A stretch of DNA of 64,000 nucleotides from assembly GCF_000353285.1 (NCBI RefSeq), contig NZ_KB731324.1, forward strand, positions 3,056,577 to 3,120,576, in the 5' to 3' direction. Positions 1-8,370 of this stretch are shown here, one piece after another. The position numbers and the translations under genes were made by a program. The notes beneath the pieces are model-generated. The model was not told the origin of the DNA. It saw nothing but the letters and a program-made list of their open reading frames with translations, and searched no databases. The first letter of the stretch is position 1. Each line of letters opens with the position of its first letter. Origin of the DNA: Leptolyngbya boryana PCC 6306. Its GTDB lineage: Bacteria > Cyanobacteriota > Cyanobacteriia > Leptolyngbyales > Leptolyngbyaceae.

Positions 1-1143
1 GAACTGCTGAAACTCAAATATCAAACGATGGCAAAAAATGCGTTTTCGTTTTTGCGAGGAACTTGTCATCTGTTTTATCAGGATTTACCAGTTGAAGGCA
101 TTTTTGCCTCTGCACCGCCTGTTTGGAGTTGTGGCGATCTGCATTTACAGAATTTTGGCAGCTTCAAGGGAGACGATCGCTTAGTTTATTTTGATGTCAA
201 TGATTTTGATGAAGCGCTCTTAGCCCCTTGTACTTGGGATGTTGTGCGGTTTTTAACGAGTGTGATTGTTGGCGCTCATACGCTCAATATTGACGATGAA
301 ACAGCGATCGCACTTTGCCGTTGCTTCCTCGAAACTTATATCAAAGAACTCTTGACCGGAAAAGATCGAACTGTTCATGGTGAAGTGTCAACCGGGTTAG
401 TTCGGGAATTGTTACTAGGATTGAAAACGCGGAAACGCAAAGACTTTCTAGATGAACGAACGGAACTGAAATCAAAAGTGCGATCGCTCAAACTTATTGA
501 AGGCAAAACGAAACCCGCGACAGAATCCGAGCGCGAAAGGGTAATAGAAGCGATCGCAGAAAGCACTCAAACATATCCAGAACCAGAGTTTTACACAATT
601 CTCGATGTGATGCATCGAATTGCAGGAACCGGAAGTTTGGGACTCGAACGCTATGTGATCTTAGTCGAAGGCAATGGCTCACCGAATCAGAACTATCTAT
701 TAGATCTCAAGCTATCTCGATCGTCTTCCTTGCAAGCATATACTCCGTGCCTACAGCCTGATTGGAACAGTGAAGCAGATCGCATTGTTGCCATTCAAAA
801 TCGATTTCAAGAATCTCCGCCAGCCTTGTTACATGGATTAACCATTGCAGAAAAATCTTACGTCTTACGCGAACTTCAACCGACTGCCGATCGCGTTGAC
901 CTCGATAAAAGCAATGGCAAAATAAAGCGATTGAAAAAAGTGATCAAAACCATGGCAGAAGTCACAGCTTGGGGACAAATGCGTAGTACAGGGCGACAAA
1001 AATCAGCGATCGCAGATGATCTCATCGCATTCGCTGAAACTGCTTCGGTCTGGCACGATTCTGTACTTGACTATGCTCGATCGTATGCCGTACAAGTTGA
1101 GCGAGACTACGCAGAATTCAAAGCACAGGTCAATGAAGGCTAA
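1..1143 (+). CDS. DUF2252 family protein, 5' end outside window
   Basis: The frame is open from base 1, and an in-frame ATG at 28 lies right at the family core (MAKNAFSFLRGT). DUF2252 proteins normally have sequence before this point, so the true start probably lies upstream and the gene is 5'-partial here. Visible landmarks are the FLRGTCHLFYQDL start, the CGDLHLQNFG motif and a YFDVNDFDEA block, which resemble the nucleotide-handling loops of aminoglycoside-kinase-like folds. The C-terminal part (YVLRELQPTADRVDL) is also typical of the family. The biochemical function of DUF2252 is not established, and a kinase-like activity is only fold-based inference. A separate transglutaminase-fold gene follows 42 bases downstream on the same strand. 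Confidence 0.85.
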   Translation, partial: ELLKLKYQTMAKNAFSFLRGTCHLFYQDLPVEGIFASAPPVWSCGDLHLQNFGSFKGDDRLVYFDVNDFDEALLAPCTWDVVRFLTSVIVGAHTLNIDDETAIALCRCFLETYIKELLTGKDRTVHGEVSTGLVRELLLGLKTRKRKDFLDERTELKSKVRSLKLIEGKTKPATESERERVIEAIAESTQTYPEPEFYTILDVMHRIAGTGSLGLERYVILVEGNGSPNQNYLLDLKLSRSSSLQAYTPCLQPDWNSEADRIVAIQNRFQESPPALLHGLTIAEKSYVLRELQPTADRVDLDKSNGKIKRLKKVIKTMAEVTAWGQMRSTGRQKSAIADDLIAFAETASVWHDSVLDYARSYAVQVERDYAEFKAQVNEG

Positions 1144-1185
1144 TCAAGGGGTACTCTGGGGGTTGGAAATTCACTCTTTTCTCCC

Positions 1186-3411
1186 ATGAAAAACTGGTGG
1201 CAACAGTTCAAACCCCGAATTCAAGTCATTCCAGAAATTCAGCCTGAAGACTCGATTTTGTTTCGAGTACTCGCCCAATCGCTCGTCACGATTGGAATTT
1301 TGGCAATTGACTTAGCCGCAGAAACTCACATTGGACTGTGGGCAATTCCGCTGAGTGCAATTGGGGCGAGTTGGAGTTGGTACTGTCGTCGCAAGAAGAA
1401 TACTGGATTTAAATTCTTACTGGCGATCGCGATGATGGTCGCATTACTCACGTTTTTTAGTAAGCTACCGACGGCTTGGCAGACGGGCGATACTCGGCTC
1501 GTTTTAGCAGAATTTCTCATTCAAGTGCAGGTTTTGCATACATTCGATTTGCCGCGCCGCAAGGATCTGGGTTACTCGATGATGATTGGGCTTGTGTTGC
1601 TCTCGCTCGCAAGTACTTTAAGTCAAACGATGCTCTTTGGTGGCTTGCTGGTTGCCTTTTTAGCGATCGCGCTTCCGACGTTGATGTTGGACTATAGTTC
1701 ACGGTTGGGCGTGAGTGATGTCAAAGTCGATCGCAGTCGATTGCAGAAAATTACCTTTGGTAAGCTGCCAATGATTTTCGCGATCGTCGTTGCTTTGGGA
1801 TTAGTATTTTTTCTGCTGATGCCACGGTTTCCTGGCTATCAACTGAGAATGTTTCCTGTAAGTGCGCCTATAACGGTTCAGGAAAGATTTGATAATCGAG
1901 AGATTAGAACTCCAGGTGCAGGTCGGAGTGCCTTAGAATCACAAGTCCGAGGCGGAGGAAGTTCAGCGCAACGGGGAGAAGTGCGCGATCGCAGTGATGA
2001 GCTTTATCCAGGCTTTGGAAACAGCATTAGTCAAAATCGCCGCAAACCTTTGAAGCCACGGGTGATCATGCGGGTGCGATCGCAGATTGAGGGATTTTGG
2101 CGGGTGATGGCATTCGATCGCTACACCGGACAAGGGTGGGACGTGTCTCGCAATGCTCAAACGAGAACGATTAAGCGGACACCTTGGTCATATCGATTCT
2201 TTCTTTCGCCTCCGGTGACGATGAGCGAGACAAAAGAAGTGATTCAGACGTTCACGATTTTGTCTGATCTGCCGAATTTAATTCCGGCGCTTTCGGCTCC
2301 TCGGGAATTGTATTTTCCAACCGATGAGATTGCGATCGATACTGAATTCGGTCTGCGATCGCCGGTTGAATTGCATTCTGGCATGACTTATAGCGTGGTT
2401 TCAGATGTGCCTTATCGCAATCGCACTCTGCTACGGTTGAATTCGCTCAAAGCAAAGTATCCAGAAAATAGCCCCTATGTGCAACTTCCAACTCGGCTGA
2501 AGCAGCGATTAGCAGAGGAAACAGAGCGAATTTTAGCAACGTCTGAGAGACCGATTGATTCAGATTATGAGAAAGCGCTCTATCTGGGTCAATATCTGAA
2601 ACAGCGCTATCGGATTCAAGATTTTCAGGAGTTGAAACCGGGCGAAGATGTGGTTGAGGCATTTCTACGCAATCAAGGCGGCGATCGCGATCATTTCTCA
2701 ACGGCATTAACGCTAATGTTGCGATCGATTGGAGTTCCGGCTCGATTAGTCGCGGGCTTTGCACCTGGAGAATTCAATCCGTTTACGGGGCTATACATTG
2801 TCCGCAATACGGATGCTTATGCGATTACAGAGATTCAAGTGCCGCGATCGGGTTGGTTTACGATCGATCCGATTCCTGGACATGAGTTAATTCCGCCTTC
2901 GGTAGAGGAGTATCAGCCGTTTAGCTTGGTGCAACGGTTTTGGAGTTGGGTGGCAGGATGGTTGCCTTCTCCGGTTACGGCTTGGTTTGCTGAGATTTTC
3001 AAAATTGTCAGAACTACGCTCTCTGGGTTCTTCGGTTTGCTGAATCAGGGCTTATCAGGTTTCTTTCAGGCTTCGATTATTTTGTTTAGTCTTGGATTCT
3101 TGGGTTGGCTGAGTGTGCAGGGCTGGCAAAGATGGCGACAGTATCAGCGCATGCAGCGCTTGCGACCGATGGAGCGGCTTTATCAGAATATGCTGAACCA
3201 GTTAGCAAAGCAGGGCTTTCAGAAACATTCTGCTGAGACTCCATTGGAGTATGCACGACAGGCAAAGCGAACTCAACAACCGGATCGGGCTGCTGTGATT
3301 GAAGAAATTTCTCAGGCTTATGTGAGTTGGCGCTATGGTCGATTGGTGCCGGATTTGCCGGAGTTGCAGCGGAAGTTGAAGGAAGTGATGAAAGGGCGAT
3401 CGCGGCGTTAG
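1186..3411 (+). CDS. TgpA-type membrane transglutaminase-fold protein (DUF3488-TG-DUF4129), catalytic Cys and His lost
   Basis: The 741-residue membrane protein has an N-terminal block of about six hydrophobic helices (roughly residues 20-220, DUF3488 type), an extracytoplasmic transglutaminase core (about 430-575), one more membrane helix near 625-645, and a cytoplasmic DUF4129-like tail (LRPMERLYQNMLNQL onward). In active TgpA-like proteins the core has a Cys in a GxCxH motif and a His in an AHAW motif. Here the matching positions read GGDRDHF (Arg501) and DAYAIT (Tyr545). Only the Asp of the triad remains (Asp561 in IDPIPG). It is therefore probably a non-catalytic relative acting as an envelope scaffold or binding protein, which is inference. 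The Arg501 codon lies inside a HIP1 octamer. The start ATG at 1186 gives MKNWWQQF. Confidence 0.85.
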   Translation: MKNWWQQFKPRIQVIPEIQPEDSILFRVLAQSLVTIGILAIDLAAETHIGLWAIPLSAIGASWSWYCRRKKNTGFKFLLAIAMMVALLTFFSKLPTAWQTGDTRLVLAEFLIQVQVLHTFDLPRRKDLGYSMMIGLVLLSLASTLSQTMLFGGLLVAFLAIALPTLMLDYSSRLGVSDVKVDRSRLQKITFGKLPMIFAIVVALGLVFFLLMPRFPGYQLRMFPVSAPITVQERFDNREIRTPGAGRSALESQVRGGGSSAQRGEVRDRSDELYPGFGNSISQNRRKPLKPRVIMRVRSQIEGFWRVMAFDRYTGQGWDVSRNAQTRTIKRTPWSYRFFLSPPVTMSETKEVIQTFTILSDLPNLIPALSAPRELYFPTDEIAIDTEFGLRSPVELHSGMTYSVVSDVPYRNRTLLRLNSLKAKYPENSPYVQLPTRLKQRLAEETERILATSERPIDSDYEKALYLGQYLKQRYRIQDFQELKPGEDVVEAFLRNQGGDRDHFSTALTLMLRSIGVPARLVAGFAPGEFNPFTGLYIVRNTDAYAITEIQVPRSGWFTIDPIPGHELIPPSVEEYQPFSLVQRFWSWVAGWLPSPVTAWFAEIFKIVRTTLSGFFGLLNQGLSGFFQASIILFSLGFLGWLSVQGWQRWRQYQRMQRLRPMERLYQNMLNQLAKQGFQKHSAETPLEYARQAKRTQQPDRAAVIEEISQAYVSWRYGRLVPDLPELQRKLKEVMKGRSRR

Positions 3412-3497
3412 TAGATAGTTGTGCTGAACGACTCGCTTCTCTCGTAATAAAACGCACCCTACAATAAGTAAAGCCCTCTCACCGACGAATTTTCTCA

Positions 3498-5213
3498 ATG
3501 GTACGTGCTGTTAATGTTTTCGTTTCTTACTCGCATGAGGATGAGCCGCTTAGGGTAGAACTGGGGAAGCATTTGAGTTCGTTGCGGCGGAGTCGTGCGA
3601 TCGCAGAATGGCACGATCGAAAAATTGATGCGGGGGCGGACTGGGCGAAGGAAATCGATCGCAATCTCAAATCTGCTGATGTGATTTTGTTGCTGATTAG
3701 TCCGGCGTTTATTCATTCAGACTATTGTTCTAGTGTGGAGTTGACGCAGGCAATGGAGCAGCATGAGGCGGGGACGGCTTGTGTGATTCCGATTATTTTG
3801 CGCGCTTGTGATTGGGAGGATGAACCGTTTGCGAAGTTGCAGGCGTATCCGAAGAATGCGAAGCCTGTGACAACTTGGGAAAATCGAGATGAGGCGTTTC
3901 TGGATATTGTGCGCGGGGTAAAGGGTGCAGTTCAGCGGATTGCAGAACGCTTGCTAGAGAGTTCGACTTCAGAAGAGGTGGGTCGAGAGACGGACGCGAT
4001 CGTGCAAGAGATTGTCGAGTCGGGACAGGGAGAGAATCAGTATCGAGAAGAGGTTTGGTTTGTTCTGAGTCAGGATGGGGGCGAGATTTCGCCTGAGAGT
4101 CGGATTCTGCTGGAGATTTCGCGCAAGAGTTTTCAGCTTTCTGAGGATCGAGCGAAAGCACTTGAAGCTGAAGTAATTCGACCGTTTCAGGAGTTTCGAG
4201 AAGCAGCGATCGCGCTAATCAAGCCTCAAGGATCAGTCACATCGAGAATTCAATCACTCCTCGATCGAGCACAACAGAGATTAAATCTGAGTGATGTAGA
4301 TGCGGTGGCAATCATTGAAAATGTTCTGGCTTCTGTCTCAGAACCTGTGATTGTTGTTCCTCCGAAGCCGTCGCTGCCGACTTTTAGCTTTGAAGTGATT
4401 ACGGTCAACGATCGAGGACAGGAAATCGATCGTCATCAAAGTCAAGTGAGTTACCGTCGAGAAGAACTCGCGAAAGGTGTCTTTCTCGATATGGTTGCGA
4501 TTCCAGGTGGAACCTTTTGGATGGGTGCGGGAGAGGGAGAGTTAGAAGCAAAAGATAGTGAGAAGCCGCAGCATCAAGTCACGATCGAGCCTTTTTTCAT
4601 GGGTAAGTATGCGGTGACTCAAGCGCAATGGAAAGCGATCGCCCAATTCCCCAAAATCAATCGAGATCTCGAACCAGATCCATCTAAGTTCAAAGGCAAT
4701 AATCGACCTGTTGAACGAGTGTCTTGGGAAGATGCAATTGAGTTTTGCGAGCGATTAACTCAGAAAACGGGAGAGCGATACCGATTACCAAGCGAGGCTG
4801 AATGGGAATATGCGTGTCGGGCTGGAACGACGACAGCATTCCATTTTGGAGAAACGATTACACCTGAGTTAGTCAATTACAACGGCAAGTACACATATGC
4901 GAATGCAGCGAAAGGGAAGTATCGCGAAACAACGATCGAAGTCGGAAGTTTTCCTCCGAATGCGTTTGGACTGTATGAGATGCACGGAAATGTATGGGAA
5001 TGGTGCGCTGATGCGTGGCATGACAGCTATGTAAATGCGCCTACGGATGGTCATGTTTGGGAAGTGGAAAGCGACTACAGAGTATTGCGGGGCGGCTCCT
5101 GGTTCAACAATCCGAGGCTTTGCCGTTCTGCGACTCGCCTCAATGCTGTTGCGGGGGCTCGCACCTACCACTTCGGTTTTCGCGTTGTGTGTTCTGCGCC
5201 GAGGACTCTGTAG
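3498..5213 (+). CDS. TIR domain - FGE-sulfatase/C-type-lectin fusion, putative DGR target protein
   Basis: The N-terminus (about residues 3-150) is a bacterial TIR domain: VFVSYSHEDE, then a strand ending LLLISPAF, then SDYCSSVEL, in which Glu81 sits where TIR NADases carry the catalytic Glu. Residues about 165-310 form a charged helical linker with a segment (YREEVWFVLSQDGGEISP) resembling small modules common in cyanobacterial conflict proteins. From about residue 330 follows a formylglycine-generating-enzyme-like (FGE, C-type-lectin fold) domain: AIPGGTFWMG, PVERVSWEDA, RLPSEAEWEYACRAGT, GNVWEWCADAW, then RGGSWFNNPR and GFRVVC. The last 40 residues look like a DGR variable region (separate entry). 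The likely role is a sensor with a diversifiable ligand surface coupled to a TIR effector. NAD cleavage and a defence function are inference. No RT gene lies nearby. Confidence 0.88.
   Translation: MVRAVNVFVSYSHEDEPLRVELGKHLSSLRRSRAIAEWHDRKIDAGADWAKEIDRNLKSADVILLLISPAFIHSDYCSSVELTQAMEQHEAGTACVIPIILRACDWEDEPFAKLQAYPKNAKPVTTWENRDEAFLDIVRGVKGAVQRIAERLLESSTSEEVGRETDAIVQEIVESGQGENQYREEVWFVLSQDGGEISPESRILLEISRKSFQLSEDRAKALEAEVIRPFQEFREAAIALIKPQGSVTSRIQSLLDRAQQRLNLSDVDAVAIIENVLASVSEPVIVVPPKPSLPTFSFEVITVNDRGQEIDRHQSQVSYRREELAKGVFLDMVAIPGGTFWMGAGEGELEAKDSEKPQHQVTIEPFFMGKYAVTQAQWKAIAQFPKINRDLEPDPSKFKGNNRPVERVSWEDAIEFCERLTQKTGERYRLPSEAEWEYACRAGTTTAFHFGETITPELVNYNGKYTYANAAKGKYRETTIEVGSFPPNAFGLYEMHGNVWEWCADAWHDSYVNAPTDGHVWEVESDYRVLRGGSWFNNPRLCRSATRLNAVAGARTYHFGFRVVCSAPRTL
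5085..5210 (+). other. Putative DGR variable region (VR) at the 3' end of the TIR-FGE gene
   Basis: Between Trp535 (codon 5100) and Cys565 (codon 5190) the FGE domain follows the scaffold RGGSWxxNPRxCRSAxRxxxxAGxRxxxFGFRVVC seen in cyanobacterial DGR targets, in which the x positions are usually Asn codons (AAC/AAT) in the template. Here all eleven x-type codons end in a pyrimidine: TTC, CTT, ACT, CTC, AAT, GCT, GTT, GCT, ACC, TAC and CAC. That is what adenine-directed mutagenesis of AAY codons would give. The two framework alanines use GCG instead. No A-rich template copy and no RT could be found in the window, so the template would have to lie elsewhere. Confidence 0.7.
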
Positions 5214-5263
5214 CCCTTTGCTCTCTTGCCTTTTAGCCCTTTGCTCTTGTTTCTTTTCTCTTC

Positions 5264-5293
5264 TTATTCGCGCAGAGCGCGAATAAATTTTTT
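5264..5293 (+). terminator. Perfect 10-bp hairpin plus T-run after the TIR-FGE gene
   Basis: TTATTCGCGC and GCGCGAATAA pair perfectly around a 3-base loop (AGA), followed by A and six T. This fits an intrinsic terminator 50 bases past the stop codon. DGR variable regions are also often followed by a hairpin/cruciform that aids retrohoming, so it could serve both roles. Confidence 0.75.
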
Positions 5294-5313
5294 GAGCATT
5301 TTGGGATGATTTG

Positions 5314-5565
5314 CGATCGTTGAATCAACGATCGTCGTCTGTGATTCATTAGATGTCGATCGCGAGAGATCGATCATCGTTTGTGAGTGATCGATCATCG
5401 TGAGCGAATCATTGAATGTCATTCACGAGTATATCGATCAACGTTCGCGAGGAATTGAACATCAAGCGTGAATGTTCGATCATCAATGATGATTCATCGA
5501 TCGACGTTAGAGATGTATCGATCGACATTAGCGAGGAATTGAACATCAGGCGTGAATGTTCGATC
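5314..5565. repeat. Intergenic array of GATCGA-rich inverted and direct repeats
   Basis: The 455-base gap between the TIR gene and metF is largely repeats. CGATCGTTGA and TCAACGATCG (5314-5334) form a 10-bp palindrome around one base. A 35-base unit occurs at 5447-5481 and again at 5531-5565 with one mismatch, and each copy contains a GAACAT/ATGTTC inverted pair. Between them lie degenerate copies of ATCGATCGACGTTAG and ATCGATCATCGT. A minus-strand frame over the array translates to repeated SLTSID-like peptides, a pattern better explained by the DNA repeat than by a gene. No promoter or gene was recognised here. Confidence 0.75.
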
Positions 5566-5668
5566 GACGTTAAAGGATTTTGAAAAGTATCAACAATTTC
5601 CTCGCTTCGTTCTATCCCGTCCCGGCATTCCATTCCGGGACAGGTGAATGCTATGGAAGATAAAGAAT

Positions 5669-6634
5669 CTAGCTAAGAGTTACTGCTGAGATTAGTTCAG
5701 TTTGCTTTGCGATCGCTGGAATACCTGCCAGATCTAGAATCTCTGGAATTAAGTCTTCGCGCTTTACTGCCATCATATGCACACCCTGACAGACCTCTTT
5801 TGCCAGTTTGACTTGCTCAGCCGCAATAACCATTCCTTCACGTAAAGGATCAGAAGCTTTTTCTAAGCGATCGATAATATGGTCTGGAATATTCACCCCT
5901 GGAACCGCCCGATTAATAAACCGCGCATTTTTTGCCGACTTCAGTAAGAAAATTCCAGCTAACACAGGCTTATTGCACCCCGCAGCAATCTCGTTCATAA
6001 ATTTATCCAATCGCTCAAAATCAGTAATCAACTGACTCTGGAAAAACTGTGCCCCTGCTTGTATTTTCCGCTCAAATCGTCTCTGTAACCCTGACCAACT
6101 CGCACATTGTGGATCAACTGCTGCACCAACAAACAGATCCGTCTCTCCATCCGTCAATTCTTTATCGTTCCAATCACTGCCGCCATTGAGCTTACTAATC
6201 ATCTGCAACAAGCGCACTGATTCAAGCTCAAACACCGCTTTCGACTCAGGATGATCCCCTGCCTTTAACGGATCACCCGTTAAAGCTAAAACATTCCGAA
6301 TCCCCAAAGCATGAGCACCGAGCAGATCCGCTTGTAGCCCGATCGCATTTCTATCCCGACAAGCAACTTGATAAACAGGTTCAATTCCTTGCTGCAAAAG
6401 CAATGCTGCCGAAACGAGCGAAGACATCCGCATCACAGCCCGACTGCCATCTGTAATATTGACCGCATGTACTCTTCCCTTAAGCACTTGCGCCATCTGC
6501 ACCATATGAGTTGGATCAGTGCCTTTGGGAGGCGCAACTTCAGCAGTGACAAGAAATTCGCCATTTCGAGCGGCTGTACGGAACGCAGAAAGCGGGGCGT
6601 GACCGAGGGGCTGTGAGATTTGAGGATAGGTCAT
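5669..6634 (-). CDS. metF: Methylenetetrahydrofolate reductase family protein
   Basis: The protein is 321 residues from the ATG at 6634 (MTYPQISQ); a TTG six bases upstream is a weaker alternative. It matches the FAD-dependent MTHFR TIM barrel: VTAEVAPPKGTDP near the N-terminus (the Glu strand), VNITDGSRA, a central LALTGDP flavin/folate segment, FFQSQLITDFERL and LAGIFLLKSAKNARF. These enzymes reduce 5,10-methylenetetrahydrofolate to 5-methyltetrahydrofolate for methionine synthesis in the cytoplasm. It is somewhat longer than the roughly 300 residues of E. coli MetF. Bacterial relatives of this subfamily are also found in acetogens and other folate pathways, so the exact substrate role is family-level. 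It is transcribed alone, facing away from the upstream 630-base gap. Confidence 0.87.
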   Translation of the reverse strand: MTYPQISQPLGHAPLSAFRTAARNGEFLVTAEVAPPKGTDPTHMVQMAQVLKGRVHAVNITDGSRAVMRMSSLVSAALLLQQGIEPVYQVACRDRNAIGLQADLLGAHALGIRNVLALTGDPLKAGDHPESKAVFELESVRLLQMISKLNGGSDWNDKELTDGETDLFVGAAVDPQCASWSGLQRRFERKIQAGAQFFQSQLITDFERLDKFMNEIAAGCNKPVLAGIFLLKSAKNARFINRAVPGVNIPDHIIDRLEKASDPLREGMVIAAEQVKLAKEVCQGVHMMAVKREDLIPEILDLAGIPAIAKQTELISAVTLS

Positions 6635-6640
6635 GAGCAA

Positions 6641-7267
6641 CGATCGTTAAAAGTGCAACTTCTTGACTAGCGTATCGGGGAACGTTGAGAGGTTTGAAGT
6701 TTTTTCGCGAAACTTTTACAGAATCGGCAAGAAAATCGAGCGTAATTAAATCTTTACACAATACTTACACTAAAAAGGATTGCATCTGTTTTGTATAAAA
6801 AGTACCGAGACCGATCCGAAATCCTTCGTACTGCGACGATCTAACGCAAATGGTAAAAGCCGTATTTTCACTAAATAATCTCCGGCTTGCCCCTTCTATT
6901 TACTCAGTTTATACTGGCAGCCTAGAAAAAACATGGGTTTATCTCCAGTATAAAATGTAATATTTTGCATAATTTCTACTCAGGTCATCTACTGAAGCCT
7001 ATCTGCGAATCGAGATACCTTGGCAGGTTAAAGCCAAGCGAAGTCTCTGAAAGACTGAGTGAAAAGTTTGATTTGAGAAATCAGTCGAATTTTTGCGGAC
7101 TTTAGGATTGATGAAACAAGTCTCAAATAATCTCTCCTCATGTTTTCATAGCAGTCCTAAATTGGTTGTGAAATTGGGGAAGAGGGGCAAGTTTCTCTAC
7201 TCCCCCATTCCTCCAACTGGCAAGATCTGACAAATCAAACAGCAGTGTTATACACAGTTGCAGTTCT
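6641..7267. other. 627-base intergenic region with stem-loops, no gene recognised
   Basis: No tRNA, known sRNA or protein gene was recognised. Three structures are visible. CTTGGC/GCCAAG (7019-7024 with 7033-7038) is followed after three bases by AGTCT/AGACT (7042-7046 with 7052-7056). GACTGA/TCAGTC (7053-7058 with 7081-7086) competes with the second stem, so two alternative folds are possible. Near 7167-7212 an imperfect G-rich/C-rich hairpin lies downstream of trpS and may end its transcript. The metF promoter should lie in the AT-rich part around 6740-6800. Confidence 0.4.
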
Positions 7268-8278
7268 TTAACTAGGAAGCGTATATCCCATTGCTTTCTT
7301 CACTTTATTCAAAGTTTGATTTGCAACTTCAGAAGCTTTCTCTCTTCCCGATCGTAGAACAGACTCTAAGTAGCTTTGATCGGCTCGAATGGCGTGATAT
7401 TTTTCCTGAATCGGTTGAAGCGCCGCGATCGCGGTTTCCGTCAACAGGGGTTTAAATTGTCCCCAACCCATGTCTTTACACTCTGCTGCGACTTCATCCT
7501 TGGGTTTGCCAGAGAGCAACATATACAGCGTGAGTAAGTTGTTGCATTCTGGACGCTCTGGATTGCCGAATTCTAGCCCTCGAACTGGGTCAGTTTTGCA
7601 GCGTTTGATTTTGTTTTGAATCACATCCGGCGGATCGAGCAGATTCAGGCGGCTCAGTTCGGACGGGTCAGATTTTGACATTTTCTTGGTGCCATCGGTC
7701 AGACTCATCACCCGCGCGCCATCGGCTCGGATCAGAGGATTGGGACGTTTGAGCACCGGAGCTTCAGGAGTCGCGAATTTGAAATTAAAGCGATCGACTA
7801 AATCGCGCGTTAATTCCAAATGCTGTTTTTGATCTTCGCCCACTGGGACTTTATCCGGCTCATACAGCAAGATGTCTGAAGCCATCAAAACCGGATAAGT
7901 CAACAAGCCCGTACCGACATCTTGCCCTTGTTTAATCCGCTTTTCTTTGAACTGGATCATGTCTTCGAGCCAGTTGAGCGGAGTAATGCAGCTTAAGAGC
8001 CATGCGAATTCAGCATGAGCGGGGACATGAGATTGAACAAAAATGGTTGTGTGTTCTAAATCAAGTCCGCACGCAAGATAGAGTGCCGCAACTTCGTAAG
8101 TGTTTTCTGCCAGCGTTGTACGATCGTGCGGGACGGTAATAGCGTGCAAATCAGCAAGGAAAAAATAGTTGTCGTACTGGTTTTGCCCTTCGACCCAGTT
8201 ACGAATGGCTCCCAAATAGTTGCCAAGATGAAGATTTCCGGTGGTTTGAACGCCAGAAAGAACACGCTGCTTAGTCAT
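7268..8278 (-). CDS. trpS: Tryptophanyl-tRNA synthetase
   Basis: The 336-residue class I aminoacyl-tRNA synthetase has the usual bacterial TrpRS length and charges tRNA-Trp in the cytoplasm. The HIGH-type signature is TGNLHLGNY (about residues 12-20), the specificity pocket region includes FLADLHAIT and DILLYEPDKVPVGEDQKQH, and the KMSKS loop is present as KKMSKSDPS near residue 200. The C-terminal helical anticodon domain ends in NKVKKAMGY. The ATG at 8278 is the natural start (MTKQRVLSGVQTTG). No T-box-like leader was seen, as expected outside Firmicutes. The gene follows an aldo/keto reductase gene on the same strand with a 92-base gap. Confidence 0.97.
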   Translation of the reverse strand: MTKQRVLSGVQTTGNLHLGNYLGAIRNWVEGQNQYDNYFFLADLHAITVPHDRTTLAENTYEVAALYLACGLDLEHTTIFVQSHVPAHAEFAWLLSCITPLNWLEDMIQFKEKRIKQGQDVGTGLLTYPVLMASDILLYEPDKVPVGEDQKQHLELTRDLVDRFNFKFATPEAPVLKRPNPLIRADGARVMSLTDGTKKMSKSDPSELSRLNLLDPPDVIQNKIKRCKTDPVRGLEFGNPERPECNNLLTLYMLLSGKPKDEVAAECKDMGWGQFKPLLTETAIAALQPIQEKYHAIRADQSYLESVLRSGREKASEVANQTLNKVKKAMGYTLPS

Positions 8279-8288
8279 ACAATTAGAA

Positions 8289-8350
8289 TTAGTCGCCCGT
8301 CGTTACTCAATGAATTTAGCAAACTCTTGGCGACTAAATCCTGATTTTTT
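8289..8350. other. 9-bp inverted repeat between aldo/keto reductase and trpS
   Basis: TTAGTCGCC (8289-8297) pairs with GGCGACTAA (8329-8337) across a 31-base loop. A run of six T follows at 8345-8350 on the plus strand, which is the wrong polarity for the two minus-strand genes. It may be a leader structure of trpS or chance. Confidence 0.35.
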
Positions 8351-8370
8351 GGCTAATCTGCAATTCAGAC

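Noticed and set aside
5409-5633. Minus-strand ORF with repeated SLTSID/HSRLMFNS peptides
   Set aside because: Its repeats follow the DNA repeat array, it has no ribosome site or domain, and it sits in a clear intergenic gap. I kept the DNA repeat and dropped the protein.
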